Source of the DNA: Symsagittifera roscoffensis
Taxonomy: Eukaryota; Xenacoelomorpha; Acoela; Convolutidae
DNA: 64,000 nt
Direction of reading: 5' to 3'
Assembly (NCBI RefSeq): GCF_963678635.1
Contig: NW_026970879.1
Coordinates: 50,048-114,047, forward strand
In this document: one piece after another, positions 1 through 8,283 of the stretch
How the letters are laid out: each line of letters begins with the position of its first letter
Numbering within the stretch: the stretch's first letter is position 1
Program-made: the position numbers and the translations under genes
The notes under the pieces: generated by a model
The model's database searches: none
Seen by the model: only the letters and a program-made list of their open reading frames with translations
Told to the model about the DNA's origin: nothing

Positions 1-710
1 TTATTCACATTTGAAATTGGTGTTTGTAAAGCTAAAGAAGCTCCACTTGAAAGATTAGTTTTTACACCATTTTCTTCACATTGTACTTGTACATTGCTGA
101 CATAATAAGTAGATAATATTGTACCTGTAGCGGGGGAAATAGTATTTATATCTATATTAAAAGTTACTTCAATTTCATTAATAACTGTTACAGTTTTTGT
201 ACCATTATATTCATTTTCATTAGCTCCACTAATTAAAATATTTATGCCTGTTGCTAAATTGTGAGCACCTGAAAAAGTAATAGTTGCCAAACCGCCTGTT
301 TGTGTAATTTGTAATACAGTATTATTATTTTTTGAAATAGTAGAATTAGATAAAGTTTTATAAGTTAATGATCCATTTGATATTAAAGTTTGCGCTGGTA
401 TTGTAACACAATTTTGTATTCCTGAAAATACTACTATTCCTTGAGATGATGTTGGTTTTCCTAAAGATAAATTAACCAATCCACCCCAAAAATTTAAAAC
501 AGATAAATCAGCATAATTATCAAGGAATAAACCTGTTTGTATGGTATCTAATAATTGATACATATCAAAAAATCTATACCCAGAAGATTGAACTAATGAA
601 GTTAATAAAGCATTTTTTAAAAAAGGGTTACTTTGAGGCAAAGCATTTTGTACATCTGCTTTTTGTCTATTTACAATATCAGATGCATTATTAGGTAATT
701 TTATAGCCAT
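1..710 (-). CDS. Baseplate protein gp47/J-like (partial, C-terminus outside window)
   Basis: N-terminal part of the Mu gp47 / P2 gpJ-like baseplate wedge protein. The start codon is at 710-708 and the rest lies beyond the left edge. The complete twin is at 32310-33680. The fragment covers the N-terminal J domain and the inserted FCCH-like beta domain. It differs from copy 2 by a few substitutions, for example at positions 6, 18 and about 267. Confidence 0.9.
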   Translation of the reverse strand, partial: MAIKLPNNASDIVNRQKADVQNALPQSNPFLKNALLTSLVQSSGYRFFDMYQLLDTIQTGLFLDNYADLSVLNFWGGLVNLSLGKPTSSQGIVVFSGIQNCVTIPAQTLISNGSLTYKTLSNSTISKNNNTVLQITQTGGLATITFSGAHNLATGINILISGANENEYNGTKTVTVINEIEVTFNIDINTISPATGTILSTYYVSNVQVQCEENGVKTNLSSGASLALQTPISNVN

Positions 711-717
711 AATATAA

Positions 718-1158
718 TTAATTCCCAGTATTTTTCCATAATGAATAACTCCAAAGATTGCTATTATTAATAGTGTTGCCAGTAATTATTATAGTTATAT
801 CATTATTATTTTGTATTTTTGTTTGCACATTTATATTTTCTAAATAATTTTCATCTAAAAGCCATTGCAAACTTTCTAATGTATAAGTTTTAGCTAAATT
901 TCTAATATTGTTATTTAATCTTGATTGATCTAACAACCACAATTTAGATCCATGCTTAAAAGAGATATATAATTGGTCTGCTATATAACCTCTTCTTTTA
1001 CTAGCTTCTTCAACTTCAGATGATGCAGCTCTTTGATCAGTATATAAACTTAATAAGATAGATGTATCAAAATTATTTACTTGTTCAAAATCTCCATTAT
1101 TATCAAAATTAATATCATAATAATCTAAATAATTTTTTTGTAATTTTATATCTATCAT
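718..1158 (-). CDS. Mu gp46-like baseplate protein
   Basis: 146-aa protein of the phage GP46 family, a baseplate wedge component related in role to gp25/gpW. Visible family motifs are SILLSLYTDQRA (residues 33-44), RRGYIADQ (55-62), GSKLWLLD (70-77) and an ESLQWLLDE helix near residue 95. Length is normal for the family. Its ATG overlaps the TGA of the chaperone frameshift extension (ATGA) and the gp47-like gene follows 7 bases downstream, so the three are translationally coupled. In Mu this gene follows gp45; here it directly follows the chaperone, which shows a rearranged tail module. Confidence 0.9.
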   Translation of the reverse strand: MIDIKLQKNYLDYYDINFDNNGDFEQVNNFDTSILLSLYTDQRAASSEVEEASKRRGYIADQLYISFKHGSKLWLLDQSRLNNNIRNLAKTYTLESLQWLLDENYLENINVQTKIQNNNDITIIITGNTINNSNLWSYSLWKNTGN

Positions 1159-1334
1159 TTTATTTTATTAGCCTTTTCAATTTCTTTTATTATATTGCAA
1201 GCATGATAAGATAATCTTTTGATTTTAGTTATGGGCATATATTCTAATTCTTTTAAATTTAAACCGCCCCGATAAAAATATATTAAATTAAATATTTCTT
1301 TTTCTATTTCTATTTCATCGAAGCTAGTATAAAA
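1155..1334 (-). CDS. Tail assembly chaperone frameshift extension (GpE/GpT-like)
   Basis: This open stretch lies in the -1 frame relative to the chaperone gene that ends at 1310. It has no ATG, GTG or TTG upstream of its conserved part. Its translation contains IYFYRGGLNLKELEYMPITK and then a lysine/glutamate-rich helix, resembling the P2 gpE-type C-terminal part of tail assembly chaperones (hydrophobic segment, then L..LE.MP). The open window runs from just after a TAA at 1337-1335 to a TGA at 1157-1155, so a shift must happen between 1334 and the TAG at 1312-1310. I see no canonical X-XXY-YYZ heptamer there. Re-initiation at an AUA overlapping the UAG is the alternative. Confidence 0.7.
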   Translation of the reverse strand, partial: FYTSFDEIEIEKEIFNLIYFYRGGLNLKELEYMPITKIKRLSYHACNIIKEIEKANKIK

Positions 1335-1753
1335 TTATTGACATATTCACCAAAACAAGTTTCTATATCATCAATTTTTAATAATTCAAAAATAGAATTA
1401 ACCATCAATTCTTTTTTTTCATCTTTTTGTAAATAACACATACCTTTTACAATTAAGATTTTTTTAAAATTCTCTAAATTATTTGCCATTTTTTCACCTT
1501 GCATAGACAAAAAAGTTGATATTTGTTTTGCTGGCATTTCATTGTCTGAATTTTCATCTTTTGTTGATGTATCATCTTGGATAGGATCTGATTTATTAAT
1601 AGCTCTTAAAAATGAGTCTTTAATTTCAAGGTGACTATGTAATACTTTAGAATTAGGTGCAGAGATAACTAACTCATTAAATTCTTCAATTTGCCCTTTG
1701 TGATGACAAGTTACTGGTTTTTCTAAATTTATAAATATTTCATCTTTAATCAT
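1310..1753 (-). CDS. Tail assembly chaperone (upstream product)
   Basis: 147-aa protein in the position of the tail assembly chaperone, between tail tube and baseplate genes. It has an N-terminal globular part (residues 1-55), an acidic Asp/Ser linker (56-72) and an alpha-helical C-terminal half ending in a YVNNFILAS segment. In Mu, P2 and lambda-type phages this protein and a frameshifted longer form bind the tape measure during tail assembly. The matching -1 frame extension is present at 1334-1155. The start overlaps the tube stop by one base (TAATG). Assignment rests on position, shape and the extension rather than strong sequence motifs. Confidence 0.7.
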   Translation of the reverse strand: MIKDEIFINLEKPVTCHHKGQIEEFNELVISAPNSKVLHSHLEIKDSFLRAINKSDPIQDDTSTKDENSDNEMPAKQISTFLSMQGEKMANNLENFKKILIVKGMCYLQKDEKKELMVNSIFELLKIDDIETCFGEYVNNFILASMK

Positions 1754-2151
1754 TATATTCCTGTTGCTCCTTCAAACTCGATTTCAATATAAACATCATT
1801 AGTCAAATTTATATTATAATTATTTATTAAAGCACAAGATGCAAAAGTACGGGTTAAAGTTTGTTTAGTAATATTATCAATCCCCGATAAAGTAATAACA
1901 TTAAAATTAGCTAAAATTTTCCATTGTCTAGCAAATTCTATATTTTTTATTGTAGGCAACATTGAAAATTTTATTTTACTTTTTTTCATTTCAATATTAT
2001 CAGTATATACCTGTGTTATATTTCCACCTTCAGTAGATTCTACTCTAAGGGTTTGTTCGCCAAGTCCTTCATTATAACTTACAGAATTGGGTTTAAATGC
2101 TATGAGATTATTATTTACCATAATAGTCGGATTATTAAAAATAGTCTCCAT
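1753..2151 (-). CDS. Tail tube protein, second paralogue
   Basis: 132-aa Mu gpM/P2 FII-like tail tube protein that would stack into the inner tube through which DNA passes. It is a tandem duplicate of the gene at 2196-2594, with about 23 differences in 132 residues by eye (about 83% identity). Conserved segments include EGLGEQTLRVEST (28-40) and NIEMKKSKIKFSMLPTI (52-68). Its upstream spacer (2152-2195) contains a relic of the 3' end of the sheath gene, showing that the duplicated block took in the sheath end plus the tube. Whether both tubes enter the virion is unknown. Confidence 0.88.
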   Translation of the reverse strand: METIFNNPTIMVNNNLIAFKPNSVSYNEGLGEQTLRVESTEGGNITQVYTDNIEMKKSKIKFSMLPTIKNIEFARQWKILANFNVITLSGIDNITKQTLTRTFASCALINNYNINLTNDVYIEIEFEGATGI

Positions 2152-2184
2152 TTTTTATTTTCCTTATATATTAAAAGTTAATTT
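2149..2184 (-). repeat. Relic of sheath 3' end and tube leader (direct repeat with 2592-2628)
   Basis: Reading on the minus strand, the spacer before the second tube gene repeats the sequence that spans the last codons of the sheath gene (ending KLTFNI), its stop, the ribosome binding site AAGGA and the tube ATG. It matches 2628-2592 over about 36 bases. This is the scar of the tube duplication. Confidence 0.85.
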
Positions 2185-2195
2185 ATCTTTAATAA

Positions 2196-2594
2196 TTATA
2201 CTGCTGTTACTCCTTCAAACTCGATTTCAATATCACCATCACTAGTCAAATTTACATCATAATTACTTATTAAAGCACAAGATGCAAAAGTACGAGTTAA
2301 AGTTTGTTTAGTAATATTATCAATCCCTGATAAAGTAATAGCATTAGAATTAGCTAAAATTTTCCATTGTCTAACAGATTCTATATTTGTTATTGTAGGC
2401 AACATTGAAAATTTTATTTTACTTTTTTTCATTTCAATATTATCAGCATATACCTGTGTTATATTTCCACCCCCAGTAGATTCTACTCTAAGGGTTTGTT
2501 CGCCAAGTCCTTCGCTATAACTTACAGAATTGGATTTTAATGGTATGGGATTATTATTTACCATAATAGTCGGATTATTTAAAATAGTAGCCAT
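2196..2594 (-). CDS. Tail tube protein, first paralogue
   Basis: 132-aa tail tube protein of the Mu gpM-like family, directly downstream of the sheath gene, which is the standard order in contractile tails. It starts at ATG 2594 with AAGGA about 10 bases upstream. It is probably the ancestral tube, because it keeps the direct sheath-tube junction, while the paralogue at 1753-2151 follows a duplicated sheath-end relic. Substitutions between the two cluster near residues 16-21, 69-74, 83-85 and 109-120. Confidence 0.9.
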   Translation of the reverse strand: MATILNNPTIMVNNNPIPLKSNSVSYSEGLGEQTLRVESTGGGNITQVYADNIEMKKSKIKFSMLPTITNIESVRQWKILANSNAITLSGIDNITKQTLTRTFASCALISNYDVNLTSDGDIEIEFEGVTAV

Positions 2595-2606
2595 TTTTTA
2601 TTTTCC

Positions 2607-4145
2607 TTATATATTAAAAGTTAATTTAAAAGTACTTACAATATTTCGTAATTGTGTCACGATTGGTACTTCTTGCAATACTGTGGCAGTACCTGTTGCA
2701 AGATCAATTGTCACATCTAATTTACTTTTATAAAATTGTAATGCATTATTGCCAGATTGTGTTAGCATATAATCTTTTGTACTTAAATTAGTATAATAAC
2801 CTGTATAAATCGCTTCAATTGTTTGTTTATTATTTATTGAACGATATGCTACTAAGTCGCCATCTGTCAATCTTGATTGAGCAAAATCTTTTTTAGAATT
2901 ATTAAACATATATTCTCTAGCATTAACCGAAGTATCAACATAATTAAGATATTTAAAACTTATATCAACATTACCTGCATCATCATTTTTATAAGTAGTC
3001 ACAACTTCTCCAAAAATAACATTAGTATTTGTACTATTATTAATAAATATTGATGCACCAGCTTTTGATAATTCTTCTATTTCATTATCTTGTAAAGATA
3101 GTGATGGTTGGCATGGGATTAATTGTAATGCTGGAGTATTAAAATAAGGTAATGATGCCGTAGCAACTCCACCAAATGAATCTAAAGCACTATTTGTCAC
3201 AACATAATCTGATATTTCAGATCCATTGGTTAGTCTTAACGCTCTAACTGATGCAAAATAAGATGAAATTACATAAGGAGCTTCCACATAAATACTACCT
3301 TTTAAATTGTCATTATTAACATTAACATTGGCAAATAATACTAATGATTTGCTATTTTGAGTATTAGCAAAATCTTTAATATTTGTAACTGTATCAGTTT
3401 GAGTTGTAAAAGCTACACCATCTAAAATATTATTTGTAACATTAAATCTTTGATCTAAAAAATCAGTTAAATATGGCGTTCCGTATGCGTAAGGTGATAC
3501 TATACCTTGATATCTAGTATTGCCTATTAAATCAGTTATACCTGTTGTAACAGGGTCTTTGAGACCACCAGTAAAATCTACTAATGTTGTTGTTATACCA
3601 GCAACGAAATCATGATAACCAATTGCAAAACTATTAGCTTCTGTACCACCATTTACAGCAGTTAATATGACTTGTGTATTATCTGAAACGGCTGTGACTG
3701 GGATATGAGCATTAGCATTGATTAAATTTGCTAATCTTGTAGCCAAAACTGTACCAGTATCTAAATTTACTACATTTAATTGAAAGCTATAATCTTTAGC
3801 ACTTACAATATCAAAAGTTATAGACCCATTTGTTGTGGCTGTACCAACTAAATCAATAGTCGTTGTTGCTTTTACACTTTCTTCATGGTCGTCTAAAGCT
3901 ATTGCATCAAATTGACTTAATACATTATATTTTCTAGCAACTCTTATCATTCCAGCAAGCATAGAATTAGCACCAAAAAGAGTATCCCAACTATTATCAT
4001 TAGGAATATCTGTTATTAATGTGCCTGCTGTAGCTGTACCAGCATCAACTTTTTGACCGATAAATAAAATTTTTTGATCTGCATTGGATACGGTTGTATT
4101 AGCAGACTGTATGTTTATTGTAGTTTTAGGATATCCTGTACTCAT
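2607..4145 (-). CDS. Tail sheath protein (Mu gpL-like)
   Basis: 512-aa contractile tail sheath protein. The N-terminus has the Mu-type pattern: QKILFIGQK (24-32), a glycine/alanine/threonine stretch, then DTLFGANSMLAGMIRVARK (54-72) and QFDAIALDD (78-86). A central beta-rich domain with repeated Gly/Thr (about 95-195) and a C-terminal RLTDGDLVAYRS segment are also typical. The sheath surrounds the tube and contracts on infection, so the phage is a myovirus. It lies between the gp10-like gene and the first tube gene. Confidence 0.92.
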   Translation of the reverse strand: MSTGYPKTTINIQSANTTVSNADQKILFIGQKVDAGTATAGTLITDIPNDNSWDTLFGANSMLAGMIRVARKYNVLSQFDAIALDDHEESVKATTTIDLVGTATTNGSITFDIVSAKDYSFQLNVVNLDTGTVLATRLANLINANAHIPVTAVSDNTQVILTAVNGGTEANSFAIGYHDFVAGITTTLVDFTGGLKDPVTTGITDLIGNTRYQGIVSPYAYGTPYLTDFLDQRFNVTNNILDGVAFTTQTDTVTNIKDFANTQNSKSLVLFANVNVNNDNLKGSIYVEAPYVISSYFASVRALRLTNGSEISDYVVTNSALDSFGGVATASLPYFNTPALQLIPCQPSLSLQDNEIEELSKAGASIFINNSTNTNVIFGEVVTTYKNDDAGNVDISFKYLNYVDTSVNAREYMFNNSKKDFAQSRLTDGDLVAYRSINNKQTIEAIYTGYYTNLSTKDYMLTQSGNNALQFYKSKLDVTIDLATGTATVLQEVPIVTQLRNIVSTFKLTFNI

Positions 4146-4156
4146 AATTTTAACCT

Positions 4157-4621
4157 TTAGTTTTTATTAATTAATTTTAAAATATTATTTCTTAAATATA
4201 AAGTATTATTTTTATTTTTATTTAATATAGCCGGTTTTAAAAATGGTCTTTTGCGTATTTTAGTAGATCCATTTTCTAATTCTGCGGCATATTCAACATT
4301 TTCACTTCCAAATTCTAACATATTATAATTATGCACTATAAATGTAATTGATTGTCTTAAGTTTCCCGTAATTACTGCCGGCGCTTCATTAGGAGCAGAT
4401 GCTCTATGAGAACGCGGGTTTTTTAATGTTTTACCACCTAGACCTTGTGTAATAATATATATTCTACCTGATTTAGGTTTGTTATTAATAAGTTTTTTTG
4501 CTTCTTGTACTAAACCTTTGCCAGCAAAATAAAAACCTTTGCGAACCCCTTGATTTGTTAATTTATCTAAATTATTAATATTAATATTTTTTGTATTAAA
4601 ATTAGGATTAGCTATAATCAT
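4157..4621 (-). CDS. HK97 gp10-like neck/tail completion protein
   Basis: 154-aa protein of the HK97 gp10-like family (head-tail joining or tail completion). Key motifs are HRASAPNEAPAVITGNLRQSI (72-92), the family's 'R.SAPGEpPAv.TG.Lr.SI' signature, then YAAELENGS (111-119) and RPFLKPA (125-131). It follows the head-closure gene with a one-base overlap and precedes the sheath. Its role is inferred from the family and the neighbours. Confidence 0.85.
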   Translation of the reverse strand: MIIANPNFNTKNININNLDKLTNQGVRKGFYFAGKGLVQEAKKLINNKPKSGRIYIITQGLGGKTLKNPRSHRASAPNEAPAVITGNLRQSITFIVHNYNMLEFGSENVEYAAELENGSTKIRKRPFLKPAILNKNKNNTLYLRNNILKLINKN

Positions 4622-5004
4622 TATACTAAATTAACCTCATTATTAATTGTACCAGTTTCTACAGTATTTAATTTAAGAAAATTTCTTTTAAAATCTACAT
4701 CTTGAATACTTATAACATTATAATATTTATCAATATATTTAATTAAATATGCATTAGATAAATTATTATCATATCTAATATAAAAAATATGTGTTTTAGT
4801 ATCATTAATATTGCTTCCATCAACATTTGATGTATCACCAATAATCTCAACAGCAGCTTTTACTATTTTAAAATTAGATAAATCAAAATTAAAATCTACA
4901 TTTTGAGGAGTTGCTATATTTCTCATATATATGGTTATGGAATATCTTAAATCACCAGCACAAATTATAGATTTGTTGTTTATATTTATTTTAGTACAAC
5001 CCAT
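4621..5004 (-). CDS. Head closure / head-tail joining protein
   Basis: 127-aa small beta-rich protein with the layout of phage head-tail joining proteins (SPP1 gp16 / HK97 gp7-like). An early RYSITIYMRN strand (20-29) is followed by THIFYIRYDN (71-80), then YIDKYYNVISIQDVDFKRNFLKL (90-112), the typical 'Y.I..v.d...r...l.L' block. It sits between the gp6-like connector and the gp10-like protein, the usual connector position. It should cap the portal-connector channel after packaging. Confidence 0.78.
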   Translation of the reverse strand: MGCTKININNKSIICAGDLRYSITIYMRNIATPQNVDFNFDLSNFKIVKAAVEIIGDTSNVDGSNINDTKTHIFYIRYDNNLSNAYLIKYIDKYYNVISIQDVDFKRNFLKLNTVETGTINNEVNLV

Positions 5005-5006
5005 TA

Positions 5007-5678
5007 CTAAATTCTAATTATTTTATTTTGCAATAAAATACCTCTAGTAGCATTACTAACATAACTTTTATTTATAGTATTATTATCACAATTACAATCA
5101 CCACGATTTGCATATAAATCAGCAACTATCATCATTATTGCATTAATAATATCATTATTAATTATAGTAGGTTTACAAGTAAATTCTATTTTTATAGATT
5201 GCAATTTATCATCTTTATTTTGAGGATATTGTTTATTATTATTTAAAACAATTCTTTTATAATCTCCTTCATCAATAATATAATATCTATCACTTGGGAC
5301 ATCTATAAAAACATTATTAACAAGATATTGAAATGAATTAATAGCACATATATTAGATTTTGTTAATAAAAAATTATCGTAATTAGTCACAGGTGCATTA
5401 TATTGATTAGAATAATCAAAATAATCTCTATATGTTAAAAATACTTTTTCTAAATATTCTTGTTTAGTAAAATTTTCAACATAAGAAGTAGCAGAAGATA
5501 AATATAAATTTAATATAACATCATCAATATCATTATTAATATTTAATGCTTGTTTTAATGTTGTTAAATCTATTAAAGGTGTAGAAGTTTGAGAGGTAAT
5601 CGTATATTTATAAGGTTTTGAATTAGCAATATCGGGAGATCTTGCTGAAACACCACCATATAATGCAAAATTACTCAT
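5007..5678 (-). CDS. Head-tail connector protein (HK97 gp6-like)
   Basis: About 223-aa protein. DLTTLKQALNINNDIDDVILNLYLSSATSYVE (residues about 37-68) is the typical helical start of gp6/gp15-type connectors ('lk.hLri..ddddalL..li.aA..~ie~~~~~~l'). It then has beta segments around SFQYLV and a C-terminal helix with a cysteine pair (DCNCDN). It would dock on the portal ring. The frame also opens with a TTG one codon upstream; ATG at 5678, about 10 bases from AGG, is preferred. Confidence 0.82.
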   Translation of the reverse strand: MSNFALYGGVSARSPDIANSKPYKYTITSQTSTPLIDLTTLKQALNINNDIDDVILNLYLSSATSYVENFTKQEYLEKVFLTYRDYFDYSNQYNAPVTNYDNFLLTKSNICAINSFQYLVNNVFIDVPSDRYYIIDEGDYKRIVLNNNKQYPQNKDDKLQSIKIEFTCKPTIINNDIINAIMMIVADLYANRGDCNCDNNTINKSYVSNATRGILLQNKIIRI

Positions 5679-5689
5679 CAAATAATTAC

Positions 5690-5914
5690 CTATTTATTTT
5701 TTTTAATTTGAGGTTGAGGTTTAGGTTTAGATTTAGGTTTAGGTTTAGGTTGTTTTTCTTCTTTTTCTAATTTTACAAAATCTTTCCCTGCACCTAATTC
5801 TATTAACCTTGTTGCTATATTATCTGTTAAATCATGTATATCACCTGCAAAAAATTGTTTATTTTCTCTAGGTGATATAGCTAATTTAATATTTTTTGTA
5901 ATTTTAATTTTCAT
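5690..5914 (-). CDS. Small phage protein with variable Lys-Pro tail
   Basis: 74-aa protein. The N-terminal 45 residues (start MKIKITKNIKLAIS, then FFAGDIHDLTDNIATRLIELGAG) match the pattern of small proteins commonly encoded between capsid and connector genes ('v.vl.....g..~~~GevvdLpd..A..Li..GaA'). The remainder is an almost pure Lys/Pro/Gln tail encoded by a hexanucleotide repeat. The tail is four residues longer here than in copy 2. Function is unknown; the basic tail could bind DNA or the capsid interior. Confidence 0.65.
   Translation of the reverse strand: MKIKITKNIKLAISPRENKQFFAGDIHDLTDNIATRLIELGAGKDFVKLEKEEKQPKPKPKSKPKPQPQIKKNK
5711..5752. repeat. Hexanucleotide repeat (ggttta-like) in coding sequence
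   Basis: Short tandem array of ggttta/ggtttg-like hexamers that encodes the Lys-Pro tail of the small protein at 5690-5914. The copy 2 array (38681-38710) is two hexamers shorter, so this is a length-variable repeat that keeps the frame. Confidence 0.8.
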
Positions 5915-5927
5915 ATTAAAACCTTAA

Positions 5928-6338
5928 TTATACTGGTACTATTTCGCCACTTTGTACAACAATAGCATTGATATGAGCACCTGTAGTTACAGCAGTTGAT
6001 GTTACTCTTAATCTTAAGTATCTTTTATTAGAAAATACACCAACTGAACCCAATACAGAATTATCGGCACTAACAGAAGTTAGATTTAAATTATCTAAAT
6101 CACCTATAATTTTTGTATCTGGTACAAGTGTAGCATCAGATAAATCAGAGTTACTACCTTCTTGAACACTAAATTTATATGTACCATCTGTATAATCAGT
6201 ACATTGAACAACAAACATAACACCTAAATCATAATTAGCATTATCTACTATATCACCATTTGTCACTTTATTTGCAGTGACTGTATTATTAAGAACCAAA
6301 TTACTTTGTAATTGTGATTTTATATCTTTAACACTCAT
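5928..6338 (-). CDS. Capsid decoration-like protein
   Basis: 136-aa beta-rich protein just downstream of the major capsid gene, the usual place for head decoration or stabilisation proteins. The central block has the 'A.FvVqvg.ytDGt~tf.lqEsddgs' pattern: YDLGVMFVVQCTDYTDGTYKF (36-56) and QEGSNSDLSDATLV (59-72). The C-terminal strand pair is RYLRLRVTSTAVTTGAHINAI (106-126). I infer surface decoration from this pattern and position; other capsid-associated roles are possible. The sequence is identical in both copies. Confidence 0.65.
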   Translation of the reverse strand: MSVKDIKSQLQSNLVLNNTVTANKVTNGDIVDNANYDLGVMFVVQCTDYTDGTYKFSVQEGSNSDLSDATLVPDTKIIGDLDNLNLTSVSADNSVLGSVGVFSNKRYLRLRVTSTAVTTGAHINAIVVQSGEIVPV

Positions 6339-6359
6339 TTTTTAATCTCCTTTAAATCA

Positions 6360-7649
6360 TTAAGCTGATAGTTGAAGTAGTTTAATAGCTTCAAAGTTTG
6401 AAACATCACCACCAACGCGTTTAATTGAATAATATTTTATATATGGTTTAGCTGTCAATGGATCACGCAATACTCTAATACCTAATCTGTCAACGATAGT
6501 ATAACCCGTAGAAAAATCAGCATATACCATTGATAAACTATCGGTAGCAGCGTCTGGCATATCATTCATAAATATCACATTTTTACCTAAAAGAGATAAA
6601 GATCTACTTTCTTGTAAAAAACGCGTATCAAATATATATCTGTTTTGAGAATCTTTTAAAGTAATGACTTTTTCAAATTCTTTTCTTCTAATACCCCATA
6701 CAGCATTTGCTTGATATTCTTCTTTTAAAGAGTTTTGAAGTTGTTTAAGTGAATCAGCTGTGATATCACCATTAACACCAGAATTTATTCTTTCAATAGC
6801 TTTTCGACCATACGCACCATAAGCATCATCTTTTTCAGCTTGTGTATAATCTCTATAAGTCAAAAATCCTTTAGGTTTTTGTGAACCATCACCACTAACA
6901 AAAGCCGTATTTTCATCTCTTGAAAATTTATCAGCAACTTTTCTACCTAACCAAGATTCAACATCAAAACCAGCATCATCTAAAGCTTTTTGAGTTGCTA
7001 AAGGTTGTGCAAATTGTTCATGAATAGCTATTTTAAGTTTGCCAATTTCAGGAGTATCAGTATCGTTACGATCTGAAGTCTCACCAATCCAACCACCATT
7101 AGTAGCTTGGTTATCATCTATTAACATTTCAAAAACATCACTATTTGTTGTTACAACATTTGCATATTGTCTAATTGGTGAAGTTTCAAAAACTCTTGTC
7201 ACAACTTGATTAGAAAAATCAGGTCTTACAAAATAACCACCTTCAGGATTAATACCTGAAACAATAGATTTTGTTTGTAACAATCTATCTTCTTTACTTA
7301 TTCCAATAAAATTTTTAGTTATTGCATTAGAGACAACATATTCTTGCATTTCATCAGATGGAGCAATACCTTTTTTAAGATATTTTGCAAATTCTGATCT
7401 ATATTCAGCTTCTTTTTCTTTAGCTTCTTGTTCAGAACTTACATTAATGCGTGATAGTTGTTTAGATATCAATTCAATTTGAGCTTCATTAGCTTTAGTT
7501 TTAGCTTGTTCATCTTGTATTTTTTGTGCAATATCACCAACTTCTTTACTTGCATTTTTTGCTGTATCTTTAAGACCTTTATCAAATGCTTCTTGGCTCA
7601 TTTCAATAGCTGAACCCAATTCATCTAATTTTTTATTTATTTCTTCCAT
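6360..7649 (-). CDS. Major capsid protein (HK97 fold)
   Basis: 429-aa HK97-type major capsid protein. Residues 1 to about 115 form a charged coiled-coil delta domain (scaffold) that should be removed by the protease encoded upstream. The mature part shows INPEGGYFVRPDFSNQVV (133-150), a 'G.lki..~~~~a~~~~t~~al~Da~~d~e~wl' block (about 203-234), and DENTAFVSGDGSQKPKGFL (244-262), all hallmarks of the family. The start has AGGAG 9 bases upstream. The ORF overlaps the protease end by 17 bases. All four amino-acid differences from copy 2 (residues 23, 85, 118, 124) lie in the N-terminal region. Confidence 0.95.
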   Translation of the reverse strand: MEEINKKLDELGSAIEMSQEAFDKGLKDTAKNASKEVGDIAQKIQDEQAKTKANEAQIELISKQLSRINVSSEQEAKEKEAEYRSEFAKYLKKGIAPSDEMQEYVVSNAITKNFIGISKEDRLLQTKSIVSGINPEGGYFVRPDFSNQVVTRVFETSPIRQYANVVTTNSDVFEMLIDDNQATNGGWIGETSDRNDTDTPEIGKLKIAIHEQFAQPLATQKALDDAGFDVESWLGRKVADKFSRDENTAFVSGDGSQKPKGFLTYRDYTQAEKDDAYGAYGRKAIERINSGVNGDITADSLKQLQNSLKEEYQANAVWGIRRKEFEKVITLKDSQNRYIFDTRFLQESRSLSLLGKNVIFMNDMPDAATDSLSMVYADFSTGYTIVDRLGIRVLRDPLTAKPYIKYYSIKRVGGDVSNFEAIKLLQLSA

Positions 7650-8283
7650 TTTGTAAACTCCTAATTATTTGATCAATTTTATTAATATTTTTCTTTATTT
7701 CGTTATCTTCATCAAAATCTACTTTGCTACAGATATATAACGACGCTTTATGTGACATACCTAAATCTCTTAGATGATGTTCCAAATCTCTTTTATTTTT
7801 TAATTTTAATACATCTTTTAATTCTGATTTAAAAGATTGTATATTGGCTCCAGTATTGGCTGGGAATGTTACCAAAGATATTTCATTTAATGAAATTTTA
7901 TTAAAAAAAGTATTATTATTTTTAATTTCTATATCATCTCGTTTTGCTGAAAAACCTATAGACATAGATTTAATACTTCCTACTTTCATTTGCGGTATAA
8001 CTCTACCTGAAACTAATGTATCATCTTTTGGCAATTTAGCTTTAATATATAAACCTTCATTATTTTCTTCAGAAAAATATGTTACCCCTATTGGTTCTTT
8101 ATTGTCATGTTGAAACAAAATAGGAATTGTTTTGTTATGATTATCAAAAGCACCTTTGACAATTGTATCGCCATCTAAATCTTTTTTAAAAGTTGATGCT
8201 AAACCTTCAAAAGTAAAAAAATCTTTATTTTCATTTTCATTGTATGATTTAACAATAAAATTACAATTTAATTTTTTATTCAT
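7633..8283 (-). CDS. Prohead protease (HK97 family, peptidase U35)
   Basis: 216-aa prohead maturation protease with a herpes-protease-like fold. Visible elements are FEGLASTF (25-32), DLDGDTIVKGAF (36-47), LFQHD with the likely catalytic His59, SMSIGF with the likely nucleophile Ser108, and EISLVTFPANTGA (134-146). It should cleave the delta domain of the major capsid protein encoded immediately downstream. A 247-base untranslated stretch separates it from the minor head gene, so it may start its own transcript. Confidence 0.93.
   Translation of the reverse strand: MNKKLNCNFIVKSYNENENKDFFTFEGLASTFKKDLDGDTIVKGAFDNHNKTIPILFQHDNKEPIGVTYFSEENNEGLYIKAKLPKDDTLVSGRVIPQMKVGSIKSMSIGFSAKRDDIEIKNNNTFFNKISLNEISLVTFPANTGANIQSFKSELKDVLKLKNKRDLEHHLRDLGMSHKASLYICSKVDFDEDNEIKKNINKIDQIIRSLQNGRNK

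Noticed and set aside
5711-5752. Telomere-like ggttta repeats suggesting linear genome ends
   Set aside because: They are inside a reading frame, internal to the unit, and encode a Lys-Pro tail.
7844-8113. Plus-strand ORF opposite the protease gene (also 40799-41071)
   Set aside because: Lies antisense to conserved catalytic motifs, start differs between copies, no ribosome site.
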